This document shows, in pieces, positions 47,801 to 59,800 of a DNA stretch of 64,000 nt. This DNA comes from Cercis canadensis (lineage: Eukaryota; Streptophyta; Magnoliopsida; Fabales; Fabaceae). Location: the NCBI GenBank assembly GCA_003255065.1, contig QAOA01003428.1, forward strand, positions 1-64,000, in the 5' to 3' direction. A model generated the notes under the pieces. It did no database searches and was not told the DNA's origin. It worked only from the letters and a program-made list of their open reading frames with translations. The position numbers were made by a program, and so were the translations under genes. The stretch's first letter is position 1. Each line of letters begins with the position of its first letter.

Positions 47801-50800
47801 TCATCATAAAAATTCAAGTATGTAACTTTCTTTAATGCTGTTCTCTGTACTTTGTTCTTTATATAGTGTTAGAACTGTGCAACAGAATCAAAAAAATCCT
47901 TTTTTTCTGAAGAATTGATTCTTCTATGGATGCAGTATTGCTGAGGACAAGGTTATATTTCCAGCAGTAGATGGAGAACTTTCATTCTATCAGGAGCATG
48001 CTGAAGAGGAAAGCCAATTTAATGAATTCAGGTGTTTGATTGAAGGTATTCAAAGTGAAGGAGCAACATCTAATTCAGATGCTGAATTTTATTCAAAATT
48101 ATGCTCACATGCTGATCATATAATGGAAACCATACAGAGGCATTTCCATAATGAAGAAGTTCAGGTGAGCTGTCATTGTTCATGAAATAATTCCATTAGA
48201 GTGGCTAGTGTAAAATGTGGATATGTTTAGCAAATACAATGTTAATCTGTGATAGGAAGATCAACTTAGATTTGAGTAATATGTGTGGGAATTACTTCCT
48301 GGCTAGTCAGAGGTTGATGAATATGGGTAATTTTCTTATTTCTTTCTAAAAACGTATGACCTGGGAGGTTCTTTATCTTTCAGTCCATAGTTGAATATTC
48401 ATTTCATGAGTCTTGTGAAGAAAGTTGTAACATCAATGCTATGCTGAATTTCTCCCATCTATAGGTTCTTCCACTTGCTCGTAAGCACTTTAGCTTCAAA
48501 AGGCAACGGGAACTTCTGTACCAAAGCTTGTGCATGATGCCTCTAAAATTGATTGAACGTGTCCTGCCATGGTTGGTAGGATCATTAACTAAAGATGAAG
48601 CTAAGATGTTTCTGCAAAACATGCAATTAGCAGGTTCTATGTCTATTTCCAATTTGCCACTTGCTAAAAGAAATGATACTTTCAAGAAACTCTTTTTTTT
48701 TTTTTTTTTGTGTGTGTGTGTGTGTGTGTTTTATAACTGAATTTTTTTTTAATGTGCTTCAGCTCCAGCAACAGATTCTGCTCTAGTCACACTCCTCTGT
48801 GGTTGGGCTTGCAAGGCTCGTAATGAGGGTTTGTGTTTGTCTTCAAGTGCATCAGGTTGCTGTCCTGCTCAAAGACTTACTGATATTGAAGAAGATTTTG
48901 TTCAGTCATCCTGTGCATGTGCTCCTGCATTATCTGCTAGAGATTGCTTAGTATCAGCTGAATCAGATGAGAACAAAAGACCAGTCAAGCGAAACATATT
49001 GGAGTTATGCAAGAATGGAGATGTTTCTAAAACTTCAGTGACTGAAAGTATCCAGAAAGAATGCTGTAATGCTCGGTCTTGTTGTGTGCCAGGTTTAGGA
49101 GTAAGCAGTAATAATCTGGGGCTCAGTTCTCTATCTACTGCTAAATCTTTACGCTCCTTGTCTTTCAGTTCTTCTGCCCCATCTCTTAATTCCAGTCTTT
49201 TCATATGGGAAACAGATAACAGCTTATGTGATGTTGGCTGTGCAGAAAGACCAATTGATACTATATTTAAATTCCACAAAGCTATACAAAAAGACTTGGA
49301 GTATTTAGATGTTGAATCTGGAAAGCTTAGTGATGGTGATGAGACCATTCTTCGGCAGTTTAGCGGGAGATTTCGTCTTTTGTGGGGTTTATATAGAGCT
49401 CATAGTAATGCTGAAGATGATATAGTATTTCCAGCACTGGAATCCAAAGAGGCACTTCATAACGTGAGTCACTCATACATGCTGGACCATAAGCAGGAGG
49501 AAAAATTATTTGAAGATATTTCCTGTGTTCTCTCTGAGCTTTCTGTCCTTCATGAAGGCTTGCCGATGACCCATATGTCTGAGGATTTAAGTCAAAGTAA
49601 TTGTGAAATTTATGATGTCAATTGTAATGATAATATCAGAAAGTACAATGAGCTAGCAACTAAGCTTCAAGGAATGTGTAAATCCGTAAGAGTGACCCTG
49701 GATCAGCATATTTTCAGGGAAGAGCTTGAGCTGTGGCCATTATTTGGCAGACATTTCACTGTGGAAGAACAAGATAAGATAGTGGGCCGGATAATTGGAA
49801 CCACAGGTGCTGAAGTTCTCCAATCAATGTTACCATGGGTAACTTCAGCACTTACTCAGGATGAACAGAACAAAATGATGGACACATGGAAGCAGGCAAC
49901 TAAGAACACTATGTTCAATGAATGGCTTAATGAATGCTGGAAAGAGAGTCCAGCATCTACATCACAGATAGAAACATCAGAGCATGGTGCTTCTCAACGA
50001 GGTTTCTAATTTGCCTTTAGTGTCTTTCATGTTTTGTGGAAATTGTGGGATGGATAATTAAAAGTTTAATGTTATGGTTCTTTACTAGGTGCTGAATATC
50101 AAGAAAGCTTGGACCAGAATGATCAGATGTTCAAGCCAGGTTGGAAAGACATATTCCGGATGAATCAGAATGAACTTGAGTCAGAGATCCGGAAGGTTTA
50201 TCGGGATTCAACTCTTGATCCAAGGAGAAAGGCATATCTTGTGCAGAATCTAATGACTAGGTTGGTACCTGAACCATGATTCGCTTGTGTTATATAATTG
50301 TGACTGTGTTAACTGCACATTCGTCTCATAGTACTTCACTGTCTTGTCTTCAAGCTCCAACTGTTGATCAGTTATTTATGTATTGTAGCCGCTGGATAGC
50401 TGCACAGCAGAAGTTACCTAAAGCTATAGCTGGGGAATCTTCTAATGGTGAAGAAGTAGAAGGATGTACACCATCATTTCGGGACCCAGAGAAACAAGTA
50501 TTTGGCTGTGAGCACTATAAGAGAAACTGTAAACTTCGAGCTGCGTGTTGTGGCAAGTTGTTTACTTGTAGATTTTGCCATGACAATGTGAGCGATCACT
50601 CAATGGATAGGTAAATTTCTGATGATATTTCTTATACTTTATATTAGTTTATACCTCTAATTATCTGTTTGATCATTGCAGAAAAGCAACGTCAGAAATG
50701 ATGTGTATGCACTGTCTGACTGTACAGCCAGTTGGGCCTAAATGCATGACACCCTCATGTAACAGACTTTCAATGGCAAAGTATTATTGCAATATATGCA

Positions 50801-53185
50801 AATTTTTTGACGATGAAAGGTAAGTTGAGTTCAAAACACTATCCCCTCCTCCCCTTTTATTTTAGTTCTAGAATTTCAGTATTTTGTTGGTAACATTCTT
50901 TTAATAGCAAAAGACCACTGACCTTCAGCTGCCATTATTTTTGCAATATTTTTAAAACACTAATCCCCCCCCCCNCCCCCCCCCCAACACACACACACAC
51001 ACACACAAAATAGCACAAGACCCATGACCTTCAGGCTTCAGCTTTTCTTTTTTATTTTTTTCTTTTGACTGATATCACTTTTCTAGAAATCTTCTGAAGA
51101 TAAACCTGGAGCCCGAATATGCCCCTCTTTTTCATTGGTTGCAGTGGGTGTATGTTTGGGATCTATGCTTGAGGCAAGTCCCTTGAGCTTCATATTTAAT
51201 TGCATTCGCCATTCTATTGGAGAATGTCACTTTGTAAACGAAGTAACATTATAGAGGTTTCAAAGAAAACATATAAGACATTGAGTAAATATGAACGTTA
51301 GAAACAAATGCAAGGTTCAAGGAATACTCTCTGAGGTGTAAATTCACCTCTTTCTTGAAAAAGAGAACAAGAAAATGCCAAATAAGTTTTGAAAAGCATG
51401 AATCTGCTATTTGATGCTTATATAAACAGATGCACATATTTATATCTATGAAAAAAATGGTAGTATAAAAAATATATTTGGTCTATTTGATATGATATGA
51501 TTGTGCACATAGTCTGTTAACTTTTTAACTCTAGTTTCTCAATTTTTAACTTTTTAACTTTGTGTCATTCCTTTCCAGAAATGTATATCATTGCCCATTT
51601 TGCAATTTATGCCGTGTGGGGAGAGGACTTGGGATTGATTATTTTCATTGCATGAAATGCAATTGTTGCCTGGGAATAAAATCAACATCACACAAGTGCT
51701 TGGAGAAAGGTTTAGAAATGAACTGCCCAATTTGCTGTGACTTCCTGTTCACATCCAGTGCAACAGTCAGAGCTCTACCTTGTGGCCATTATATGCATTC
51801 AGCTTGTTTTCAGGTCTATAATCTCACCTTTTTTAGGTCTCAACCCCTTCTCAAAACAAGAAAAAGAAATCTGCATTTGAGCGATTTATCTTTTCTTCCT
51901 TTTAGTTTTGAAGAATGGTTTTGAATTCAATCTTATAGTTTGTTATACTTTGTTAGGCATACACTTGTAGTCACTACACATGCCCAATCTGCAGCAAGTC
52001 ATTGGGAGATATGGCGGTAAGAAGACTTCTTCTTTATGTATTAACTACCTATAGTCTAATTTTGTAAAATTGTTTTATGGTTATGCATTTTATCCTTTGA
52101 ATTTTTTCTGAAAATTAAAAGCGTATGAAGTTAAGAATGGTGATGGTGGAGAAAAATGGAAAATATATTGAATGCAAAAGAGAAATATAATGAAAGGAAA
52201 TATGTCGGAGTCTGATACTTTGGTGTGCAATTAAGATAAGAAAATGATAATGATAGTTATAATAATATTAGAAGATGCCATGCCTCCGAGGAAACTTGAG
52301 GAGGGCCAAACCCTTTCAATTGCCCAATGCCCATACAAAATGTTGATGTTAAGTAATTGGGTTCAGCATGGGAGTTTTTCCTTACAAAATATTGATGTCA
52401 AGGATGAAAACTCACCATACTTAGTTGTTTCCCTACCTACCCAGGTTTACTTTGGCATGCTTGATGCTCTGTTGGCTGCTGAGGAGCTTCCTGAAGAGTA
52501 CAGGGACCGTTATCAGGTATCTTTGTATCTACGTCTTTCATCTCTTTCATATTTGTTTGTTTAATGTTAGATTTCTCTTAATTTTCTTCTATGCAAAAGC
52601 TATTGTAGTTTTTATGAAAGAGGGTTTTCTCTCATTTAATTGGCCTGCAAAGAATTTGAAAATTTGATAATAAGGAAATATAAAATGAATAAGATGATCA
52701 TATCTGAAATAACTTGTTATGACTTGTTGGCTTTATCTACATGTTCAAAATACTTTGTTGAATACTAGGTATTTATTTTTTTGGTGCACATTATTCTTCA
52801 GATATTATTAAGATTTTGGTGCAAGGTTGAATGATGAACAGTATCTTTTGAGTTCAAATGCATTGCAATTTCATGACTGAAGAAAACATATTGTTTCAGT
52901 AAATTTATATTTGGTATACAATTTCAAATTCACACAGTATCAAAAGAGGTCTCCAACGAAATACATAAGTGAAAGTATTATAGAGACTGAGCTAACCAGT
53001 TTATGGTGATTTGTCATTCTTGTCAGTTAATCACTTTTGTAATGGTAATGCAGGACATACTTTGCAATGACTGTGACCGGAAGGGCACTTCACGCTTCCA
53101 CTGGTTATATCACAAGTGTGGATTTTGTGGCTCATATAATACTCGGGTTATCAAGGGTGAGACAACAGATTCCCACTGTTCTTAG
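42355..53185 (+). CDS. BTS: BRUTUS-type hemerythrin zinc-finger RING E3 ubiquitin ligase
   Basis: Fourteen exons: 42355-42672, 43888-44097, 46636-46830, 46996-47351, 47936-48164, 48465-48633, 48763-50001, 50089-50260, 50389-50610, 50682-50819, 51579-51813, 51957-52016, 52445-52516, 53054-53185. All GT-AG and phase-consistent; 1248 aa, near Arabidopsis BTS (about 1250). Three hemerythrin HHE domains lie near 48-190, 306-445 and 655-830, with iron-ligand motifs visible in each ([67 protein letters not shown]). CHY and CTCHY zinc fingers follow (from about 1002), then a C3H2C3 RING (CPIC...CGHYMHSAC...CPIC, about 1132-1176) and a zinc ribbon (CNDC...CGFC). The family binds iron or oxygen and ubiquitinates bHLH regulators, repressing iron uptake in nucleus and vasculature. 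Three HHE domains and length argue for BTS rather than BTSL. Intron 2 contains an assembly gap. Confidence 0.96.
44776..44816. repeat. (TA)n microsatellite in BRUTUS intron 2
   Basis: An almost pure TA run inside the 2.5-kb second intron. The following 120 bases (from about 44820, ATAAAAGAAGAAATTTTATT) have the look of an old retroelement 3' remnant, but no protein similarity is readable. Confidence 0.8.
45737..45799. other. Assembly gap (63 N)
   Basis: A run of N follows a poly-T stretch inside BRUTUS intron 2. The gap does not interrupt any exon, since exons 2 and 3 join in phase 0 across it with no missing conserved residues. Confidence 0.99.
48692..48729. repeat. Poly-T plus (TG)n in BRUTUS intron 6
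   Basis: A T-run followed by about ten TG units in the short intron before exon 7. The T-rich tract lies about 35 bases before the acceptor AG at 48762, close to the usual polypyrimidine region. Length variation here could affect splicing. Confidence 0.85.
50966..51006. repeat. Poly-C plus (CA)n in BRUTUS intron 10, with an N
   Basis: A C-run containing one N (50975) followed by CA repeats. It is a sequencing-difficult simple repeat inside an intron, with no effect on coding sequence. Confidence 0.9.
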
Positions 53186-55809
53186 TGTGTTCTTTGCCAG
53201 GGAGGTAGACACAGTTTGTAAATACTTGTATAGCCAATTCAATTTTCCCCCCAACTAGGAACTTGGTTATCATTTCATCTTACACGTAAGGAAGTGAGTT
53301 ACTTCCACAGAGGCCTCTTATGAGTTGACTTATCGTGAGCCTGAGATAGAAGCACCAAATCAATTTATAGCTGCCATGTACAGACCAACTTTCTTCTGCA
53401 CTTTTTAATTGGGTAGTGGATATTTTTGCGGCTCTCCATTTATTTTATTTTTTCGCTTCTTGTCAAGTTCAAGTGCCCTCTCCCTCATAAAAAAAGTTCA
53501 AGTGTCCTCTAATCATATCTCTGAGAATTTCTTTCCAAATTGCCTTCTAGAGTTAGATGATTACCGAGCTCATTATGGCCCATATCGGGTCAGCTTAATG
53601 TTGGATATTGTTAGGTGTAGCATCATCGGCTTCAAAACAAGTTTGGCATCTTCCTTTTGTTTTTCTTTTCTTGTTTTGTTTTGTTTGCTTGCTTGCTAAA
53701 CAAACTAGTTTGGCATTGGCACTAATACATCATGCAGACACCGACAATATTCTCGCCCAAGTAATACTTTTAATATGTTTTCTTAATTCTTGAAATGTGT
53801 TGTATCTTCGTTAATTATTCTTATAGTTGGTCGTAAATTTCATCACTTTTACAGTCTTTCTCATCACGAAAGAGATTTTTTCGGAGCCTTGCATGTTTTG
53901 ATGAAGTTGACAGAAAGGAATATGTGCACAATTAAACATAATTGATTTTTTTGGATTCTAAGGGAATGATAGTATGGTACTCTCTCAAAAGTAATAATGG
54001 CTAACATATTCTGACAGTATAGTTAATTGATATGCAGCAAACTAAAATTCTTACGTTGATATTTAAGTGGCTTGTGGCCGAATGATATTATTCTCGAGAC
54101 TTGTAAATTTTGCATTAGAATCTATAGTCATATAAAAAGTACTAAATAGATATATATTTTTTATCAATCATATTTAATTTGATTATTTTATTAAAAAGTT
54201 AGTTAAGCTGTAATCAATGTGATTGGAAGGCCTTATCCCTTGTTGCAGCACCTAAAATTTTATTCTCACAAGTAATGTTATTTATACATTACTTACACTT
54301 AAATTATTTTGTATTTAAATTAAATTTCATTAGCTAAACTTCAACTAGATTTATTTTTAAAAAAATTATACAACTCAAATTTCATACTTTCCTTCACACA
54401 ATGTGTAATAATCATTTCTCCATCTCACTGTAAATGTTAGTGAGAGTTTTCGCTCAAGCTATTTCTCTTCAGTTTTTGCTGTAAATAATCTCTTTTAGAT
54501 TGAAGTACTTAAAATTAGAGGTGGGGAAATAGGCCAACCCACTGTTTTAGTCAGAAAAAAAAAGTAAGGTTGGGTTCTAACCGAATCAATTTGGCCCGTG
54601 GCTCGTTTGAGTTCGGGCCAGGCTATCCCATTTTTTTTTTTTTTAAGAAAGACTACTAAATCATATTAGTATGTATTTTTTAACTTTAAAGTATATATTA
54701 TTATAATTTTTTAGTTACTTAAATATTTTATTTTAAATTTACACTTACATGCATTTTTTTATACGTCTTTGATTTTTTATTTTTATTTTATTTATTATTT
54801 TATACATATTTTATTTTTTTTAATTAGATTCATTAGTAGTTTAACTAAAATTACTAAAAAAAAAATTAAACCTTTGTTATATTTTAGCCTAATTACAAAT
54901 AAAAATAATTAAATTTTTTTTTTTTAAAAAAAGTGAACCGATCCGTTTAAGCCCACTGTTCGCATAGGGCTGAACTGGGCCAACAATTTACTGGCCCGAA
55001 TAAAATTGAGTCATTTTGGCCCGTAGTCCAATATGGGCGGGATTGGCCCATTTTCCACCTATACTTAAAATTTTGTACTGGGTTTGGTGGTTCATCATCC
55101 TCGGCCACTTACAGTACTACTTGGGCCGGTATGAGGCCCAAATATGATATTACTTTCGGCCGTTTGGTATTACTTGGTCCAAGAAAACTAAAAACGTTTA
55201 TATATTTTTCATTTCTTTTCTTTTTTTATTTTGGGTTCACAGGATATTATTTAACCATGAGATTACCATAAAAAATTTATTAATATATATATTATTTTAA
55301 AAAAAATCCAAATCTTTCAAATTAAGTGGTTTGTGTTGGTAGCCGAAAAAAAGAGTGAGTTTCTGAAAAATAACAAGTAATAAAAAATGGTTTGGAAAAA
55401 AAGTCCATAGAAATAAAGAAGTATAAAAATAATAATAAGATAAAGGGAAAATAAAAAAGTCTCTGGAAATAGCAAACAATTTGCTCCAAGACAGCTACCC
55501 AAACTCTAACCGAACGTTAAACCGCTCTCTGCTTCTCTCTCCCTCCTTGTCTCTCTCATTGTTTCATACTTTCTTCATTGTATAAATAGACTACCGGCGA
55601 TTTCCGCAGCGAAGAGGGAATACCCCTTTCTCTGGAGTTCAATTCTATTTCTCAATTCCCTCAAAATATCTATTTCACACAAGGAGCTCTGAAAGAAAGA
55701 GAGAAGAGACTGAAAAACGAAAACTTTACGCAGATAAACTGAGTTCAGCTTCAGAACAAGGAAATAGTCTCGTTGAACAGTGTAGGAGACAGAAACTGGT
55801 GAGAAGCTC
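53186..55809. other. Intergenic region between BRUTUS and the DUF1639 gene
   Basis: The first several hundred bases are probably BRUTUS 3' untranslated sequence. 54516-55063 is a hAT-like element described separately. The final 300 bases are the leader and promoter of the DUF1639 gene, with CT-rich tracts near 55530-55570 and the plant-style TATA sequence TATAAATA near 55580. No other gene is recognised. Confidence 0.5.
54516..55063. mobile_element. hAT-like non-autonomous transposon with exact 8-base target duplication
   Basis: A 548-base segment flanked on both sides by CTTAAAAT (54508-54515 and 55064-55071). The ends form inverted repeats: TAGAGGTGGGGAAATAGGCC at the left and, reversed, TATAGGTGGAAAATGGGCC at the right, about 18 of 25 positions matching. 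GGCCCG-rich motifs lie inside both ends and AT-rich filler in the middle. Eight-base duplications and AGAGGTGG-type ends are typical of plant hAT elements. There is no coding capacity, so it depends on another transposase. Confidence 0.8.
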
Positions 55810-56863
55810 ATGGCTATGGGGCCTGAAAGATCAAAGCCACTGCACAACTTCTCCTTGCCATGCTTGAAATGGGGCAACCAAAGATTTCTCAGGTGCGTCA
55901 AAGTCCCTCCCAACGCCCCTGAACCATCCTCACTCGATCGCCGGTCCTCGCGTTTGCAATCGAAATTCGATCAATCTCAACAGAAGCAAATCAATCATCG
56001 AGCTTCCGAGTCTCCCACGCCGAACCCATTTCACAATTCGAAACGCAAATCCAATACCCAGAACAAGGAGAGTGAGAACAACATCGAAGCGGTTCGTGAG
56101 AAGCTCATGATCGATCTCAGAGTGGCGGCGAAGAAGCTCAAAGTTTCGATTTTTGAAGAAGGAGGCGGCGAGGACGAAGCGGCAGCCAATGCGAGGCCTT
56201 GGAATTTGAGGACAAGAAGAGCTGCGTGTAAAGCCCCTAATGAGGAAGAGAGGAAGTTTGATTCGGGTTCTTCGCCGATGAAGGTTGATGAAGCTGTGGT
56301 GACCAAGGAGAAACATAAACCAGTCAGCGTGGACAAGAATGAGAAAGTCAAGTTTTCTGTTTCGCTATTGAAGGAGGAGGTGGAAGAAGATTTCTTCGCT
56401 TTGCTTGGGACGAGGCCTCCGAGAAGGTCTAAGAAGAGGCCTAGGATTGTGCAGAGGCAATTAGATGTAAGTCTGTGAAATCTCATTTTGATTCTGTTGA
56501 TTTTGTTTTCAGTGCTGTCAGATGTGAAAAACAAATAAAGTTTATGCCTTCCACGTTCTCTCAAGCTGGAAAATGTGGAAACTTTGCTCAAATAAGTTCT
56601 GAAATGATTTGTTTGTTGGCAATGGCGAAGACTGAAAAAGTGAAATTTTTTGTTGGTCTGAATTTTCCTCTGTTTTCTCATCAAGCAAACAAGATGGTTG
56701 TTTTCTCCAGTTTCGTTGCGTTTGGTCATTGCTCAAACTTAAATTCACGTATTAAAATACTTCCTTTTGCTTTCCTGGTTCAATTTTGCAGTCGCTTTTT
56801 CCAGGGTTGTGGCTGACAGAGGTCACTCCAGAATCATACAAAGTCCCTGATGTCCCTGAATGA
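55810..56863 (+). CDS. DUF1639 family protein
   Basis: Two exons, 55810-56466 (657 nt) and 56792-56863 (72 nt), join in phase 0 to 242 aa with GT-AG borders. The N-terminus (PERSKPLHNFSLPCLKWG) and the C-terminal block split by the intron (PPRRSKKRPRIVQRQLD then SLFPGLWLTEVTPESYKVPD) are the conserved parts of this plant-specific family; the middle is polar, charged and probably disordered. The Lys/Arg clusters (about 207-215) could serve as a nuclear signal. The molecular function of the family is not established, and I do not assign one. The start is the first of two near Met codons (MAMGPERS). The 3' untranslated region may contain an intron: a GGTAAAG follows the stop and a CTGCAGG lies near 56982. 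Confidence 0.9.
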
Positions 56864-59800
56864 GGTAAAGTGCAGTACTTGACCATCAATTTGATCTCTT
56901 TTCGGGTTTTCTCCATCCATCTTTGTGTTGCTGTTTTTCATTTTAATGAGATCAATGACTATAATTTCTGATAACGATTCTGCAGGAGCTGAAATGGCAT
57001 GAAACTGGTTTCTGGAAGTCTCAAATATTTTGCTTGCTGACTTCTTAGACATTGTGACATAAATAATGGTAATCACCAAGTCATCCATGTAAATCAGAGA
57101 TTTTAATTCAATAAACATGAAATTCTGGCATTCTGTTATCTGAATTTAGTTGCTTGCAGATGCTAGAGTATAGATTAACATTATTACTTTCTTTGTGCTT
57201 CTTTGTAAATCTTCAATTACCACCAAATTGGTTGAATCCTGTTGTACTGGATATACTGAGTTTTAACTTTTAACTATCCATTTTTTTATTTACTTCAAAT
57301 CTTTGGAACTCATTCAAGAAAGAGAACAGCCCCTTTTTACTGGATGTATTAAAGCCTTCCAAAAGATCGTGAAGCATTAAGTTATTGTTCATATGTGACA
57401 GAAATAAACTTTTATACTTTTTTTTTTTTGCAAATAATATTTTTGTGATGAACTTAATTATGTTTGTTCTTTCTGCAGGAATTATGTGAATCTGTAATAA
57501 AGTCAAATAAGCATAAAATTTTGAAACGTAATCTCAGATCAGAATTTATTTGAATGGACTATGAAAAAGGAAAGGAAATGATTGGTGTAGATAGATTTGT
57601 TTAGCTAATAAAATTGACTATGAAATTTAATATTGTTAAAAATGCGAATATAGAAGTATAGTGTAAGGTTATCCTCTTCCTTTTTGTATTCAAAAAATTT
57701 AGAAAGGAATTTGCTGGTCAGTTCATCAGTTGCACTAATCTCAAAGTGATACATATGTAATGATGCAATGCATGAAACTTCTCCAACTGTGCCTGTTCTA
57801 CACAAATAACCTAGTAAAGAAGTTTTACCAGAGTTTTTTGTTTATAACCATATTGCAACCAAATGCTTCTCTATAGAGAAACAAATGAGTAGAAAGGAAA
57901 GAAACTTTTGTTGTACAGCTTCAGTGGTTGGCTTTCCCTAATTGGGAAAGCAATAAAATTTTGTCTTGCTTGAATTGATTCAAAGTTTCAAACTTGAACT
58001 ATCACTAGGCTCTTTCAATGAGTTGGCCCATTATTGAGGTGAATGAAGAGAGTCTTTGCCTTGAGAGGCAGCCCCAATTGCCCCAAAAAAACAAAAGGTA
58101 AAATTCAAAGTTCATTTAGAAAATTCCTGTGGAGAATGTTTTGCCATTATATATAGAAGTTGTTGCAATGACTTAATCCTCGAAACTGTCTTTTGAGCAT
58201 ATTTGCTTTGTCTTCTATTCTAGTCTTTGGGGCATTTCTTAAATGTTCTTTGCATCTAATGCTGGACAACAACTCAAAAAAGATTGGAAGTAACCGTTTC
58301 TCTCATTTGCATGAGGTATGATGGTCTTCTTAAATTAAGTTGCATCATTGCATGAGAAATAGGCAGCAATTCTTGAACATCAGCAGATCTGATTTAAAGT
58401 CAGCTACGAGTTCTTGATGCTCATGTCAGTATGGTAATTGCAGTTGCATATTTGTTGCTGTGATAATACTTTGAAATTCAACTGTGTTATTCTTATGTTG
58501 ATTGTTGTTAACAAGAGAAAAATTAAGTTTGGTGATTCCGGCAAACACACGGCTGATAGAATCATAGCATAATAGAGTGTGTTTGGTTTAGGAGTGAAAT
58601 CAGCTGGAGTGGGGGGAAGAAAAGGAGAGAATAGACAATTTAATAGTCTAGATACATTGTTAACAAGAGAAAATTAGTTGCAATGCTATTACTGAGAGTT
58701 CTTGACTCTTGTGGAAGCTATAGATAAGGATTCTTTCATGCCAGAGATTCTCAGGTATGAGGTTGGCCATGAGCTAAATTTGCCAAAACAGGTTTTGTCG
58801 ACAAAAAATAAAACTAGTGGCGCTCCAAATAAGAATCATCTGGCAATCAATGTATTTAAGTGACGTAACTGTTGCCTAAGATGCCTACATTCTCAAATCT
58901 CTTGAGGATTTTCAGATTGTTACCAAACTAGTCCTCAAAGAAGATAAATGGGCTTTTATTTTCTGGCCCAATCATTATGTTTTTGGGTTCTTCGGCCCAA
59001 TCTTTATTACACGAGGAACTGAATGGGATGCATGGTTTAGTGGGCCACAACCACGGTATCAACTCCTATTTACGGAATAGGAGTGTTCAAAATCAAACAA
59101 AACTATTTAAATATGTTAGTAGCAAAAAAAAAAACTAATAAATTCGAACAACCAAAGTCAAGTATAATTTTAGCTTGGATTAGTTGGGCTTTTCTTATTA
59201 TTCTCGGTTGTTTGTTTGAAAATTTTTCTACGTGGCCAAACCGAAGCAATAAAAACACCAATGTTGTAATTTGGAATAAGCGAATGAGCACATATTCAAA
59301 CATCTGGGCCATGATTAGTCTTTGAGTAATTAATAATATCAAGATTCTCCGTCAATTCTCCAATTAAATACAAAATGTCATCCTGCCTACATATGGTTAA
59401 AACTTTCTATTTTAAACATATTAGTCACTTCTAATAAAAAAAAAAAAAATCAGTGTATAAGCTCAGTGACAGATTTAGAAATTTTAAAGAAATAAACTAT
59501 AAATATTTTTATAAAAAAAATATTATAAATATGTATAAGCGATAAAACAACAATATGAAATATACAAGATATAATGTGGCTCGGTTTCAATGTGAAACCT
59601 ACACCACATGTGAGAAATGAGAAGTAATTCACTAAGCAAAAAATGGGATATTACAAAAGGGGTGGTGGGGATTTGGCCCATGTGGGAGCAACTTTCAAAT
59701 TTTCATGGGGGCGAAAAAAAAGTATCACATATATTAATTAAAAAAAAATTACCTTGTGGGTGCAATTGCCCCCACACTGGATAGGATTAGGATATGAACC

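Noticed and set aside
56031..56729. Minus-strand 232-codon frame opposite the DUF1639 gene
   Set aside because: A shadow of the real coding strand; the plus strand has conserved blocks and correct splice phases.
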